A stretch of 64,000 nt of DNA from Ruegeria arenilitoris (GCF_013032855.1 NZ_WQDA01000001.1:937501-1001500), one strand, 5' to 3'. Shown: positions 1 through 7,958, counted from the first letter of the stretch. A program made the numbers and translations. Notes: generated by a model not told the origin, from the sequence alone.

Positions 1-48
1 CAGCGCACCATATTTAGTACAGGCCTATGGGGGAAGCCCGGCTTGTAG
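1..48 (+). CDS. Possible 3' end of an upstream gene (partial)
   Basis: Frame 1 is open from the left edge and ends at TAG 46-48, giving 15 residues that could be the C-terminus of a + strand gene lying mainly outside the window. Nothing in so short a piece identifies the product. The following 64 bases up to the next start contain no gene. Confidence 0.25.
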   Translation, partial: QRTIFSTGLWGKPGL

Positions 49-112
49 AGCAGGCAACTAGCGCTGGGGCGCTGCCAGCCCCGAAATGCTAGGTATTAAG
101 TGAGGTGGCACC

Positions 113-613
113 ATGGCACTTTCCGAGCAGTATTTCGAAGAAGACATTCATCCGATTGATATTGTCGAACATCTGGCTGAACACCACGATTGGGATTTCG
201 ACCGGATCGGAGACGATCAGATCGCCATGGCGGTCGAAGGACAGTGGCGCACCTACTCGATCACGCTGGCCTGGTCCAACTATGACGAGACTCTGCGGAT
301 GGTCTGCTCGTTCGAGATGGAGCCGCCCGAGGACCGGGTTTCCGATCTCTATGAATTGCTCAACCGCATGAACGACCAATGCTGGGCCGGCGCCTTCACC
401 TACTGGGGCAATCAGAAGCTGATGGTCTACCGCTACGGCCTGGTGCTCAGCGGCGGGCAATCGGCCAGCCCCGAACAGATCGACACGATGATCACCGCCG
501 CGGTCCTGAGCGCCGAGCGTTACTATCCTGCGATCCAGTTGGTAACCTGGGGCAACCGTACGCCCGAGGATGCGATGCAAGTCGCCATTGCAGAGGCTTA
601 CGGCCGCGCGTAA
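113..613 (+). CDS. YbjN domain-containing protein
   Basis: 166-residue acidic cytosolic protein with the length and pattern of the YbjN family (type III secretion chaperone-like fold). The family has no agreed biochemical role; E. coli YbjN has been linked to stress and motility. The ATG at 113 follows a GAGGTGG ribosome site about 6 bases upstream. No signal peptide or membrane segment is visible. The gene ends 39 bases before proC and is probably cotranscribed with it. The family call rests on overall resemblance (W- and Y-rich middle part, helical acidic N-terminus), so function is open. Confidence 0.8.
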   Translation: MALSEQYFEEDIHPIDIVEHLAEHHDWDFDRIGDDQIAMAVEGQWRTYSITLAWSNYDETLRMVCSFEMEPPEDRVSDLYELLNRMNDQCWAGAFTYWGNQKLMVYRYGLVLSGGQSASPEQIDTMITAAVLSAERYYPAIQLVTWGNRTPEDAMQVAIAEAYGRA

Positions 614-652
614 AGCTTTGCCCCAAACCGTAAAGGCAGGGGAGGGGCTATC

Positions 653-1468
653 ATGGACATGTCACGCGTCGCGGACCAGGGGCTGGTTCTTCTGGGATGC
701 GGAAAGATGGGGTCGGCCATGTTGGCCGGCTGGCTGGAACATGGCCTGCCAGCCGCATCAGTATGGGTGATCGACCCCAACCCTTCCGACTGGCTCAGGG
801 CGCAAGGGGTCAATATCAACACCCCACTTCCTGAAAGACCTGCCGTCGTGTTGGTTGCCGTCAAACCTCAGATGATGGGCGAGGCATTGCCGGCAATTCA
901 GGCGTTGGGGGGCGGCGGAACCCTGTTCATCTCGGTCGCCGCCGGAACTTCCATCGCCACGTTCGAGCGCGTTCTGGGTGCTGGTACTCCGATCATTCGG
1001 GCCATGCCGAACACGCCTGCGGCGATCCGGCAGGGCATCACCGCGCTGATTGGAAATGCCAGCACGTCGGGCTCTGACATGACCCTGGCCGAAGATCTGC
1101 TTTCGGCCATCGGTGATACCGTGCGCCTGCAGGATGAGGCGCAGATGGACGCGGTCACCGGTCTCAGCGGCTCGGGCCCGGCCTATGTCTTTCATTTGAT
1201 TGAGACGCTGGCCGCCGCCGGTGAGGCGCAAGGCCTTCCGCATGATCTGGCCATGCGCCTGGCCAAGGCGACCGTCGCCGGGGCAGGGGCTCTGGCCATG
1301 GCGTCCGAGGAAGATCCTTCGCAATTGCGCATCAATGTCACGTCTCCCAACGGCACGACGCAGGCAGCACTGGAAGTCCTGATGCATGAACAGGATGGGT
1401 TTCCAAACCTGTTGCACCGTGCCGTAAAGGCGGCAACCGATCGATCCAAGGAGCTGTCCGGTGAGTGA
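653..1468 (+). CDS. proC: Pyrroline-5-carboxylate reductase
   Basis: 271 residues, the usual size for ProC. It catalyses the last step of proline synthesis: NAD(P)H-dependent reduction of 1-pyrroline-5-carboxylate to L-proline in the cytosol. The N-terminal Rossmann fold shows the dinucleotide loop GCGKMG at residues 15-20. The C-terminal dimer/active-site region contains SGSGPAYVF and the family signature around VTSPNGTT. AGGGG lies 5-6 bases before ATG 653; an in-frame ATG at 659 is the alternative start. The 3' end overlaps the next gene by 8 bases. The window also encodes PutA, which runs the reverse route. Confidence 0.95.
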   Translation: MDMSRVADQGLVLLGCGKMGSAMLAGWLEHGLPAASVWVIDPNPSDWLRAQGVNINTPLPERPAVVLVAVKPQMMGEALPAIQALGGGGTLFISVAAGTSIATFERVLGAGTPIIRAMPNTPAAIRQGITALIGNASTSGSDMTLAEDLLSAIGDTVRLQDEAQMDAVTGLSGSGPAYVFHLIETLAAAGEAQGLPHDLAMRLAKATVAGAGALAMASEEDPSQLRINVTSPNGTTQAALEVLMHEQDGFPNLLHRAVKAATDRSKELSGE

Positions 1469-1799
1469 AATTTCCTTCGACGACTTCCTCAAGGTCGACA
1501 TTCGCGTAGGAGAGGTCATCCGGGCCGAACCCTATCCCGAGGCCCGCAAGCCCGCGATCAAAATGTGGATCGACTTCGGCGACGAGATCGGCGAGCGCAA
1601 GACCTCGGCGCAGGTTACCGCGCATTACACGACCGAATCCCTTGTCGGCAAACATGTGCTGGCCGTGGTCAATTTCCCGCCGCGTCAGATCGGGCGGTTC
1701 ATGTCCGAGGTTCTTGTTCTGGGTCTGCCGGACGAATCGGGCGAGATTGTTTTGATCGGTCCTGATGGCAAAGTTCCCGTGGGCGGGCGGATGCACTGA
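1461..1799 (+). CDS. CsaA-like tRNA-binding protein
   Basis: 112-residue single OB-fold (tRNA_bind) protein of the CsaA type. The family binds tRNA and has been described as having chaperone or export-related activity in Bacillus. The region around residues 8-20 (VDIRVGEV) and the C-terminal VLVLGLP / GKVPVGGRMH segments are typical. The start overlaps the end of proC by 8 bases, and the TGA stop shares bases with the ATG of the next gene (ATGA), so it is translationally coupled on both sides. The role here is inferred from the family only. Confidence 0.88.
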   Translation: MSEISFDDFLKVDIRVGEVIRAEPYPEARKPAIKMWIDFGDEIGERKTSAQVTAHYTTESLVGKHVLAVVNFPPRQIGRFMSEVLVLGLPDESGEIVLIGPDGKVPVGGRMH

Positions 1800-2749
1800 T
1801 GAAGCTGTTGATCACCCGACCGATGACCCCCGCGGTCACGGCCCGCGCGCGGGATGAGTTCGACGTCGATATCCGAGATAGCAACGCACCGCTCAGCATT
1901 GATGAGATGGCGCGCGCATTGCGGGACTACGACGTGGTCGTTCCGACTTTGGGTGATGTCTTTTCGGCCGATGTCTTTGAAATGGTCACGGCTCCGCGGT
2001 GCAAACTGCTGGCCAATTTTGGGGTGGGTTTCAATCACATTGATGTTGCGGCAGCGCAGGTTTCTGGTGTTCGCGTGACCAACACACCGGGGGCGGTCAC
2101 GGATGCAACGGCGGACATTGCCATGACTCTGCTGCTGGCAACGGCCCGCCGCGCGGGCGAGGGTGAACGGCTGGTCCGGTGCGGCAATTGGCAGGGCTGG
2201 CACCCGACCCAGATGCTAGGACAGCACGTCACCGGAAAACGGGTCGGAATCATCGGAATGGGACGGATCGGGCAAGCCATTGCCCGGCGCTGTCATTTCG
2301 GGTTCGGGATGCAGGTCAGTTATCAATCCCGCACGCCCAAGGATCTGGATTTCCCTGCCGAGTTCGTTCCCGACTTGGCGGCCCTGGCTGCTGTGGTCGA
2401 TTTTCTGGTCGTCGCCGTCCCCGGTGGCGTTGACACCTTCCACCTCATAGACGCTTCGGTTCTTTCAGCTATGCGGCCGTCGGCCATTCTGGTCAACATC
2501 GCTCGCGGAGAAGTCGTGGACGAAGCTGCACTGATCCATGCGCTGAATAACGGCCAGATCGCCGGGGCCGGGCTGGATGTCTACGAGTTTGAACCCGCCG
2601 TGCCGCAGGCGCTGCGCGAGATGGAGAATGTCACCCTGCTGCCGCATCTGGGCACTGCGACCGAGCAAGTGCGCACGGATATGGGGCACATGGCATTGGA
2701 CAATGTGGCGGCTTTTGTCGCCGGGCGACCGCTGCCAAATCTGGTCTAA
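1799..2749 (+). CDS. D-isomer-specific 2-hydroxyacid dehydrogenase (glyoxylate/hydroxypyruvate reductase-like)
   Basis: 316-residue NAD(P)-dependent oxidoreductase of the D-2-hydroxyacid dehydrogenase family. The nucleotide-binding loop GMGRIG lies near residue 158. The catalytic Arg is in NIARGEVVDE, the Glu in YEFEP and the His in LPHLGTAT, so all three key residues are present. Members reduce glyoxylate, hydroxypyruvate or related 2-oxoacids; the substrate cannot be read from sequence. The ATG overlaps the preceding stop. Its 3' end overlaps the converging thymidine kinase gene by 4 bases. A glyoxylate-reducing role would connect it with the bhc operon at 42-46 kb, but that is speculation. 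Confidence 0.9.
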   Translation: MKLLITRPMTPAVTARARDEFDVDIRDSNAPLSIDEMARALRDYDVVVPTLGDVFSADVFEMVTAPRCKLLANFGVGFNHIDVAAAQVSGVRVTNTPGAVTDATADIAMTLLLATARRAGEGERLVRCGNWQGWHPTQMLGQHVTGKRVGIIGMGRIGQAIARRCHFGFGMQVSYQSRTPKDLDFPAEFVPDLAALAAVVDFLVVAVPGGVDTFHLIDASVLSAMRPSAILVNIARGEVVDEAALIHALNNGQIAGAGLDVYEFEPAVPQALREMENVTLLPHLGTATEQVRTDMGHMALDNVAAFVAGRPLPNLV

Positions 2750-3324
2750 CTGCCCACGGCCTCGCGCCAGTGTTTACGGCAGAGCGAAACATAGGTCTCA
2801 TTTCCGCCGATCTGCACCTGCGCACCCTGAGTGATAGTTTTGCCGTTTTCGTCCTGACGGATCACCATCGTGGCCTTTCGCCCGCATCTGCAGATGGTGC
2901 GGACCTCGCGCATTTCATCGGCCAGGGCCAGCAGAGCCGCTGATCCTGGGAACAGCTTGCCCTGAAAATCCACCCGCAACCCGTAGGCCAGAACCGGTAC
3001 TTTCAGGTCATCCACCGCACGAGCCAATTGCCAGACCTGTTCTTCGGTCAGGAACTGCGCCTCGTCCACAAAAACACAGGCCACTTTCCCCTGATCAAGA
3101 CGATCTTGGATCATCGCGAACACATTGTCGTGGGGATTGAACGTATCGGCCTGTTCCGAGATTCCGATCCGCGATGCGATGCGCCCCTGGCCCGCGCGCC
3201 CGTCAATGGCTGCGGTCATCAGATAGGTGTCCATGCCGCGCTCGCGATAGTTGTGCGACGCCTGAAGCAGCACCGTGGACTTGCCTGCGTTCATGGTTGA
3301 GTAGTTGAAATACAGCTTGGCCAT
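2746..3324 (-). CDS. tdk: Thymidine kinase
   Basis: 192-residue type II thymidine kinase, which phosphorylates thymidine to dTMP with ATP in nucleotide salvage. The P-loop is MNAGKST near residues 11-17 and the Walker B-like segment is VFVDEAQFL. The zinc-ribbon cysteines appear as CRC at about residue 140 and LC near the C-terminus. The catalytic Glu follows the Asp in DEAQ. The gene converges on and overlaps the preceding dehydrogenase by 4 bases. It is monocistronic in this window. Confidence 0.95.
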   Translation of the reverse strand: MAKLYFNYSTMNAGKSTVLLQASHNYRERGMDTYLMTAAIDGRAGQGRIASRIGISEQADTFNPHDNVFAMIQDRLDQGKVACVFVDEAQFLTEEQVWQLARAVDDLKVPVLAYGLRVDFQGKLFPGSAALLALADEMREVRTICRCGRKATMVIRQDENGKTITQGAQVQIGGNETYVSLCRKHWREAVGS

Positions 3325-3497
3325 GGGCTGGGTCTAATCGGCTCACGCTGCACGAGCAAGTCGTCAATGTCCTGAAAGAAATCGACGCCGCCATTGCAGT
3401 CGCAGAGGCCGAGCAGATGCTCTTGGGGATGGATAACCCCGCTTCCGCAACAGCGACACCGCCGGCCACGAAATGGCCGAAACAGCGCAGGGCCTGA
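3309..3497 (+). pseudogene. Coding-like remnant without a start codon
   Basis: A + strand frame is open from 3309 to the TGA at 3495-3497. It reads like a real amphipathic helix (LTLHEQVVNVLKEIDAAIAV, then AEAEQMLLGMDNP) followed by a Pro/Ala-rich basic tail. It has no ATG, GTG or TTG in its first two thirds, and its 5' part runs into the 5' end of tdk. It could be the decayed C-terminus of a lost gene or a chance frame. Apart from this and the palindrome at 3561-3586, I see nothing in the gene-free stretch 3325-3680. Confidence 0.3.
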
Positions 3498-3560
3498 AAT
3501 ACTGCCCCACAAACACTCTTTACCGGCATTAACTGCCGCCACTCACTCACAAAACCCCCG

Positions 3561-3586
3561 CATATCTGAGGGATAGCCAAGATATG
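3561..3586. promoter_or_regulatory. Inverted repeat CATATCT-N12-AGATATG upstream of the HTH gene
   Basis: Perfect 7-base inverted repeat with a 12-base spacer, about 95 bases before the ATG at 3681. It stands in an AT-richer patch of an otherwise GC-rich region, which fits a promoter/operator. The downstream gene encodes a small helix-turn-helix-like protein, so self-regulation is possible. No clear -35/-10 pair could be fixed. Confidence 0.4.
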
Positions 3587-3680
3587 ACATTTCAATTATG
3601 ACTCGAGTATGGGAAATTTCCCCTCCCTTTCCCCGGTGCGGACAGCCGGGCAAGAGGGCGCAGCGAACAAAGGTACAAAA

Positions 3681-4142
3681 ATGGCAGATATCGGGGCCTA
3701 TCTGAAAAAGCACACCGAAGCTTTGGTCAAGGACGTGGGGATCGAGGCAGCATGCGAGATCACAGGGAAATCCAAGGCCACATTGGGCCGGTATTACTCC
3801 GACAATCCCGAGCACAGCGACCGGTTCATGCCGGTGGATGCGGTCGCACGTCTGGAAAACGCGGCCAGCTACCCGCATGTGACCTCGGCCCTGGCGGATC
3901 TGAAGAACATCACCTTGTCCTATGATGAGCGCAATTCGACCCGTACGCGCACCGGGGGCGTCAATTCGGACGTGATCGCACTGAGCCAGCGGTTTGCGAT
4001 GCTGATGACCGAATACCAGGCCGCGATCGAGGATGGCATCATTACCGTCAACGAAGCCAAGCGTCTGCTGAAAGAAACTTCGTTGCTGCAACAGGTTCTG
4101 ATCGAGATGAAATTGCACCTCGAAGAGGAAAGCGTCAGCTGA
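3681..4142 (+). CDS. Small helix-turn-helix-like protein (unknown target)
   Basis: 153 residues counted from ATG 3681 (MADIGAY). This start is preferred to the in-frame ATG at 3609 because the 24 extra residues look non-coding and an AAAGG lies about 9 bases before 3681. Residues 15-40 (ACEITGKSKATLGRYYSDN) resemble a helix-turn-helix of the phage-regulator type. The rest is helical and ends in a Leu/Glu-rich, possibly coiled-coil tail. There is no signal peptide. I do not recognise a characterised family with certainty. It may be a DNA-binding regulator acting on the repeat upstream. Confidence 0.7.
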   Translation: MADIGAYLKKHTEALVKDVGIEAACEITGKSKATLGRYYSDNPEHSDRFMPVDAVARLENAASYPHVTSALADLKNITLSYDERNSTRTRTGGVNSDVIALSQRFAMLMTEYQAAIEDGIITVNEAKRLLKETSLLQQVLIEMKLHLEEESVS

Positions 4143-4153
4143 CCTAGTTTCCG

Positions 4154-4199
4154 AAAAGCCGCCATAGGGCGGTGAAAAAGGCGATGTGCGCATCGCCTT
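4154..4199 (-). terminator. Tandem terminators for the Gly-rich protein gene
   Basis: On the minus strand a 9-bp hairpin (4178-4186 pairing with 4191-4199, loop 4 bases) is followed by five T. Then comes a second 6-bp hairpin (4158-4163 with 4168-4173) followed by TTTT. Both have the form of Rho-independent terminators for the gene ending at 4234. The block also sits directly after the converging HTH gene. Confidence 0.7.
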
Positions 4200-4233
4200 C
4201 CTCAAGCTGAGCTGAAGTAGCTCTTAGCCTTAG

Positions 4234-4962
4234 TCAGTTTTCGTCGTTGTTGGCATTGTTCCCGCGTCCGGGGCTTGAGCCCTCGGGCCCATTTCCGCCC
4301 CCGTTGTTGCCTTTGCCGCCGCCATTGTTGCCCTTGCCGCCGCCTTTCCCGTCGCCGTTGTTTCCTTTACCGCCGCCGTGACTGCCACCCTTGCCGGGCT
4401 TGCCGTCACCATGGCCGGGCTTGCCGCCGCCCTTGCCGGGCTTGCCACCGCCATCGCCAGGCTTGCCGCCGCCGTTGCCGGGATCATCATTCCCGCCGCC
4501 GTTGCCCGGATCGTCGGATCCGCCATCACCGGGGTCATCGTTCCCCCCGCCATTGCCGGGGCCGCTGTTTCCGCCGCCCGACCCGGATCCGCCGCCGGCG
4601 GATGGGCCGGTGCTCGATGCGGGTTGAAATCCGCTGGGGTCGTTTTCGCGGCCGTCAAAGCTGTTGGCGTTGGAAATCGATCCGGTCGGCAAATCGCTCA
4701 GCAGATTGGCCAGCCCCGGACATTGCTGCGAGGTATTGGCAAGAACCGACCCGAAATCTTCCCGTTGTTGCAGATGCGAGAGGAAACTGGGCGTAACCTG
4801 CGAACAGCCGCAAAGGGCCGCATAGTCACCATTGTTGGCTGCGATCCGTGCTGTGTTGGCGTTGCAAACCTGGGGCTCGGCCATGGCCGCGCTGGCTGCA
4901 GCAACCCCCAAAAACGGGGCGACAACCCAGGCCGCCATTCCTGACTTAGAACTCTTGAACAT
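4234..4962 (-). CDS. Secreted protein with a long Gly/Asn/Lys repeat tail
   Basis: 242 residues. An N-terminal signal peptide is clear (hydrophobic core about residues 10-27, cleavage likely after AMA). Residues 28-90 form a small domain with four Cys (QVCN, CGCS, QQCP), probably disulfide-bonded. From about residue 118 onward the protein is low complexity: GNGGGNDDPG-type units pass into GGGKPG units and then GGGKGNN units. AAAGGTGCGCC precedes the ATG. No known enzyme domain is seen. A role at the cell surface or in adhesion/matrix is possible but unproven. The repeats make indels and misassembly likely here. Confidence 0.7.
   Translation of the reverse strand: MFKSSKSGMAAWVVAPFLGVAAASAAMAEPQVCNANTARIAANNGDYAALCGCSQVTPSFLSHLQQREDFGSVLANTSQQCPGLANLLSDLPTGSISNANSFDGRENDPSGFQPASSTGPSAGGGSGSGGGNSGPGNGGGNDDPGDGGSDDPGNGGGNDDPGNGGGKPGDGGGKPGKGGGKPGHGDGKPGKGGSHGGGKGNNGDGKGGGKGNNGGGKGNNGGGNGPEGSSPGRGNNANNDEN
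4270..4610 (-). repeat. Degenerate Gly-rich coding repeats
   Basis: Imperfect tandem units of roughly 9-18 bases built on GGN-GGN codons encode the GGGKPG, GGGKGNN and GGNDDPG motifs. The array moves through three flavours rather than repeating one unit, which suggests expansion by slippage and later divergence. Confidence 0.75.
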
Positions 4963-5154
4963 GGCGCACCTTTCTTAACCTAGCGTCACCTGACATGCGG
5001 AATTGCATGGCCTTCCAGATGGAGGCCGCGGGTTAAGTTGCGCTGTATCAATTCTGAAGAAGTTTTCAGGAATACAAAAACAGTCCGCCTGCGCGGGCGA
5101 AATATTCGAGGTTATCGCTTGTTGCGCCGGACGTGGACCGGCGGCGCCGGCGTG

Positions 5155-6279
5155 TCAGGCGTGGCGTTTGACGATGACGGACCCCACCGAATATCCTGCA
5201 CCGAACGAGCAGATCAGGCCGACATCGCCACCCTGAAGATCGTCTGAATATTTGGAAAAGGCGATGATCGACCCGGCGGACGATGTATTGGCATAGTCCT
5301 GCAGGATGTTGGGCTGTTCGCCCGGCTCCGGCTCTCGGCCCAAGACCTTTTTGCCGATGAAATCATTCATCGTCTTGTTGGCCTGGTGCAGCCACAGCCG
5401 CTTGAGATCGCCGCTTTCGATCCCTTCGGAATCCATGTGGTCGCTGATGTGTTTGCTGACCATCGGCAGCACTTCCTTGAACACCTTGCGGCCGTTCTGC
5501 ATGAACTGCATGTCGCGGCGGTCCTTCAATCCGTCGGGCCGGGTGCGCCGCAGAAAACCGTTGTTGTTGCGGATGTTGTTCGAAAACTCGGTTGCGCAGC
5601 GGGTCGACAGGATTTCGAAATGCGGGCCCTTTGCATCCTCGATCCGCTCGATCAGCGTGGCGGTGGCCACGTCACCGAAGATAAAGTGGCAATCCCGGTC
5701 GCGCCATTCCAGGTGTCCCGAGCAGATCTCGGGGTTGACCACCAGCGCCGCCTGTACGGACCCCGACCGGATCATGTCGGCCGCGGCCTGAATGCCGAAC
5801 GTCGCCGAAGAACAGGCCACGTTCATATCGAACCCAAAACCAGCGATGCCCAACGCGTTCTGGATTTCGACCGCAATGGCGGGATAGGCGCGTTCATGGT
5901 TCGACGCGGCACAGATCACCAGATCGACATCCGCCGCCGTCCGACCTGCCTGAGCCAGCGCCTTTTTGCAGGCGTCCAGCGCCATCTCGGTCATAATGCC
6001 CGGCTCATCATCGCTGCGCTGGCGCAGCAGGGGATGCATCACGTCCGGGTCCAGCACACCGGTCTTGTCCATGACGTAGCGGTTCTCGATGCCCGAGGCC
6101 TTGACGATGAACTCTTCCGAGGAGTGCTGCATCGGCTCCATCTCGCCCGCGGCGATGGCATCGGCGTTGGCAGCATTCATCTTGTCGGCATAGGCGTTGA
6201 AGGCTTTGACCAGCTCGGCATTGGTGATGACGTTTTCGGGCGTGAAAACCCCGGTACCGGTGATTGCGGGCGTGTACAT
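5155..6279 (-). CDS. Beta-ketoacyl-ACP synthase III-like condensing enzyme
   Basis: 374 residues from ATG 6279, which is preceded by AGGAC; a further upstream ATG at 6321 lacks support. It is a thiolase-fold KAS III-type enzyme. The catalytic triad is intact: Cys156 in NVACSSAT, His298 in LWLHQANK and Asn331 in DYANTSS. FabH-type enzymes condense an acyl-CoA with malonyl-ACP. This protein is longer than E. coli FabH (about 317 residues), with an N-terminal insertion around residues 25-60, so it is a variant that may use other primers. It is divergent from the MarR-RND operon and shares its 166-base promoter region. Confidence 0.85.
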   Translation of the reverse strand: MYTPAITGTGVFTPENVITNAELVKAFNAYADKMNAANADAIAAGEMEPMQHSSEEFIVKASGIENRYVMDKTGVLDPDVMHPLLRQRSDDEPGIMTEMALDACKKALAQAGRTAADVDLVICAASNHERAYPAIAVEIQNALGIAGFGFDMNVACSSATFGIQAAADMIRSGSVQAALVVNPEICSGHLEWRDRDCHFIFGDVATATLIERIEDAKGPHFEILSTRCATEFSNNIRNNNGFLRRTRPDGLKDRRDMQFMQNGRKVFKEVLPMVSKHISDHMDSEGIESGDLKRLWLHQANKTMNDFIGKKVLGREPEPGEQPNILQDYANTSSAGSIIAFSKYSDDLQGGDVGLICSFGAGYSVGSVIVKRHA

Positions 6280-6375
6280 GTCGGGTCCTGAATGTTTCGG
6301 ATTCGACCAAAATGCAGTCACAGCGCCCTCAGATCAAGAGATGTTGACCCAAGGGAACGGCATAGGTTTGCGCAA

Positions 6376-6419
6376 ATTCAACTTCACATCTTGAATAGTT
6401 CGGAATCCGAAGTATATCA
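6376..6419 (+). promoter_or_regulatory. Promoter with overlapping palindromes before the marR-RND operon
   Basis: TTGAAT (6391-6396) and TATATC (6413-6418) are spaced 16 bases apart, a plausible housekeeping promoter. A 13-base palindrome, TTCGGA-A-TCCGAA (6399-6411), sits exactly between them, and a second inverted repeat ATTCAA-N9-TTGAAT (6376-6396) covers the -35. Placement between -35 and -10 is what is expected of a MarR-type repressor operator. The protein-site pairing is inference. Confidence 0.6.
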
Positions 6420-6445
6420 CCGCTCGACTCGTGCGGAGAGCATCC

Positions 6446-6913
6446 ATGACCAAAGACATCAGTGAACGGCTGGCCCGACTGACCCCTGAGATCCAGGCGA
6501 TGATGGGCGTCTATGCGCTGTACTGGAAACTGGAAGAGAGTTTCGGCTGCATCGATACCGATCTCAGCCATCAGGAATGCCATATGTTGATCAAGTTGGA
6601 TCAGCCCAAGCGGATGGGAGTGTTGGCGGCCGACATGCTGACCGTGCCGTCGACCATTACGGCCACCGCCGATGCGCTTGAGGCGGCCGGCTATCTGACC
6701 CGTCAGCAGGATCCCGATGATCGCCGTGCGTGGTTGCTGGTGCTGACCGACAAAGGTGCCGAAGCCCGCAACATGCTGGTCACCACCGCCGGAGAGCTGT
6801 TTCACCGTGCCTCCGGGTTGGATGACGAGGAAACCGCTCAATTTGCCCGGCTTGCCCGCAAGATCCGGGACAACATTCTGAAAACGGGAATACCCGAGGG
6901 ATTGACGAAATGA
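6446..6913 (+). CDS. MarR family transcriptional regulator
   Basis: 155 residues from ATG 6446, with GGAGAG 6-7 bases upstream; the GTG at 6431 is less likely. It is a winged helix-turn-helix protein of the MarR family. The recognition region lies about residues 45-85 (MGVLAADMLTVPSTITATAD) and the wing Asp-Arg motif DPDDRRAW is at about 91-98. It is probably a ligand-responsive dimeric repressor. It is the first gene of an operon with the RND adaptor and pump. Its stop overlaps the next start (ATGA), and the promoter upstream carries candidate operators. Confidence 0.9.
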   Translation: MTKDISERLARLTPEIQAMMGVYALYWKLEESFGCIDTDLSHQECHMLIKLDQPKRMGVLAADMLTVPSTITATADALEAAGYLTRQQDPDDRRAWLLVLTDKGAEARNMLVTTAGELFHRASGLDDEETAQFARLARKIRDNILKTGIPEGLTK

Positions 6914-7947
6914 AGCTGCTGACTTCGCTGGGCCTCGCCCTTGCCGTACTGGCCGCACCGCTTGCGGCGCAAGACGACACCAAGCCTGTAAAACTTATGG
7001 TGGTGCATGAGACCGCTCCCGGATTTTCACGCCAGTTCTTCGGGCGCGTGGCCGCGCGGCAGACTGTCGATCTGGCGTTTCAGGTCGCCGGACAGATCGT
7101 GGAACTGCCCGTCAACGAAGGATTCCAGGTGCCCAAGGGCAGCCTGATTGCAAAGCTGGACCAAGAGCCGTTCGAACTGGCACTGGAACGTGCGCGTCTT
7201 CAGAAGGATCAGGCTGACCGCACCGTGGCCCGCCTGTCGCGCCTGCGGGGGACGACTGCAAGCCAGGTCGCTGTCGATGACGCTGAAACCGCCGCCCAAC
7301 TGGCTGCAATCGCGGTGCGTGACGCCGAGTACAACCTCGAGCACACGACTCTGACCGCGCCGTTCGATGCGCTGGTATCGCGGCGTGAGGTCGAGAACTT
7401 CACCACCGTGGCCGCCGGAACGCCGATCGTCCGGATCCACGATCTGTCCGAATTGAGGATCGAGGTCGATGTGCCCGAAATCCTGTTCCAAAGGACCAGC
7501 CAGGAAGATGGCATTTCCATCACGGCGAAATTCCCCGCAAGTGACGAAGTCTTCCCGTTGGAAATCCGCGAATTCGACGCCGAAACTTCGAGCGTCGGCC
7601 AGACGTTCCGGATTCAGTTCGGCCTCACGCCGCCGGAAGACTTGCGGGTGCTGCCCGGATCGTCGGTAACCGTCAATGTCCAGGTCGATGACAAACGCAC
7701 TGGCATCATCGTTCCTCCGACCGCGATTGTCGCCGACGCCGAGGGCAATCTGGGCGTTATGGTCTTTTCGCCGGTCGGTGCAGATGTCGGCACCGTACGG
7801 CGTGTTCCCGTGACCATCGAACCAACCCAGACAGGTGACGTCCGGGTTCTGACCGGATTGTCGGACGGCGACGAAATCGTGGTGGCCGGCGGGTCCGTTC
7901 TGACCGATGGGCAGACCGTGCGCCGCTTTGCCGGCTTTGCGAACTGA
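6910..7947 (+). CDS. RND efflux periplasmic adaptor subunit
   Basis: 345 residues. The signal peptide covers about residues 1-20 (cleavage near PLAAQ), followed by the membrane-fusion-protein layout. A barrel-sandwich (lipoyl-like) half comes at about 45-75, a short helical hairpin at about 80-120, then beta-barrel and membrane-proximal domains. Such adaptors link an inner-membrane RND pump to an outer-membrane channel. It overlaps the marR stop by 4 bases and is followed 11 bases later by the pump gene. No outer-membrane factor gene is present here, so the channel must come from elsewhere. Confidence 0.92.
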   Translation: MKLLTSLGLALAVLAAPLAAQDDTKPVKLMVVHETAPGFSRQFFGRVAARQTVDLAFQVAGQIVELPVNEGFQVPKGSLIAKLDQEPFELALERARLQKDQADRTVARLSRLRGTTASQVAVDDAETAAQLAAIAVRDAEYNLEHTTLTAPFDALVSRREVENFTTVAAGTPIVRIHDLSELRIEVDVPEILFQRTSQEDGISITAKFPASDEVFPLEIREFDAETSSVGQTFRIQFGLTPPEDLRVLPGSSVTVNVQVDDKRTGIIVPPTAIVADAEGNLGVMVFSPVGADVGTVRRVPVTIEPTQTGDVRVLTGLSDGDEIVVAGGSVLTDGQTVRRFAGFAN

Positions 7948-7958
7948 AGGGGGCGAGG

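Noticed and set aside
1..112. Structured RNA or small RNA at the left edge
   Set aside because: Some short GC stems can be drawn, but no known RNA family, promoter or terminator is recognisable and the region is cut by the window edge.
4270..4610. Possible CRISPR array or non-coding satellite in the repeat block
   Set aside because: Units are short, imperfect, multiples of three and in frame with a secreted protein; there are no spacers and no cas genes.
4275..4944. Arg- or Pro-rich + strand frames over the Gly-rich repeat gene
   Set aside because: They are translations of the complement of GGN repeats. The minus frame has a signal peptide, ribosome site and terminators; the + frames do not.
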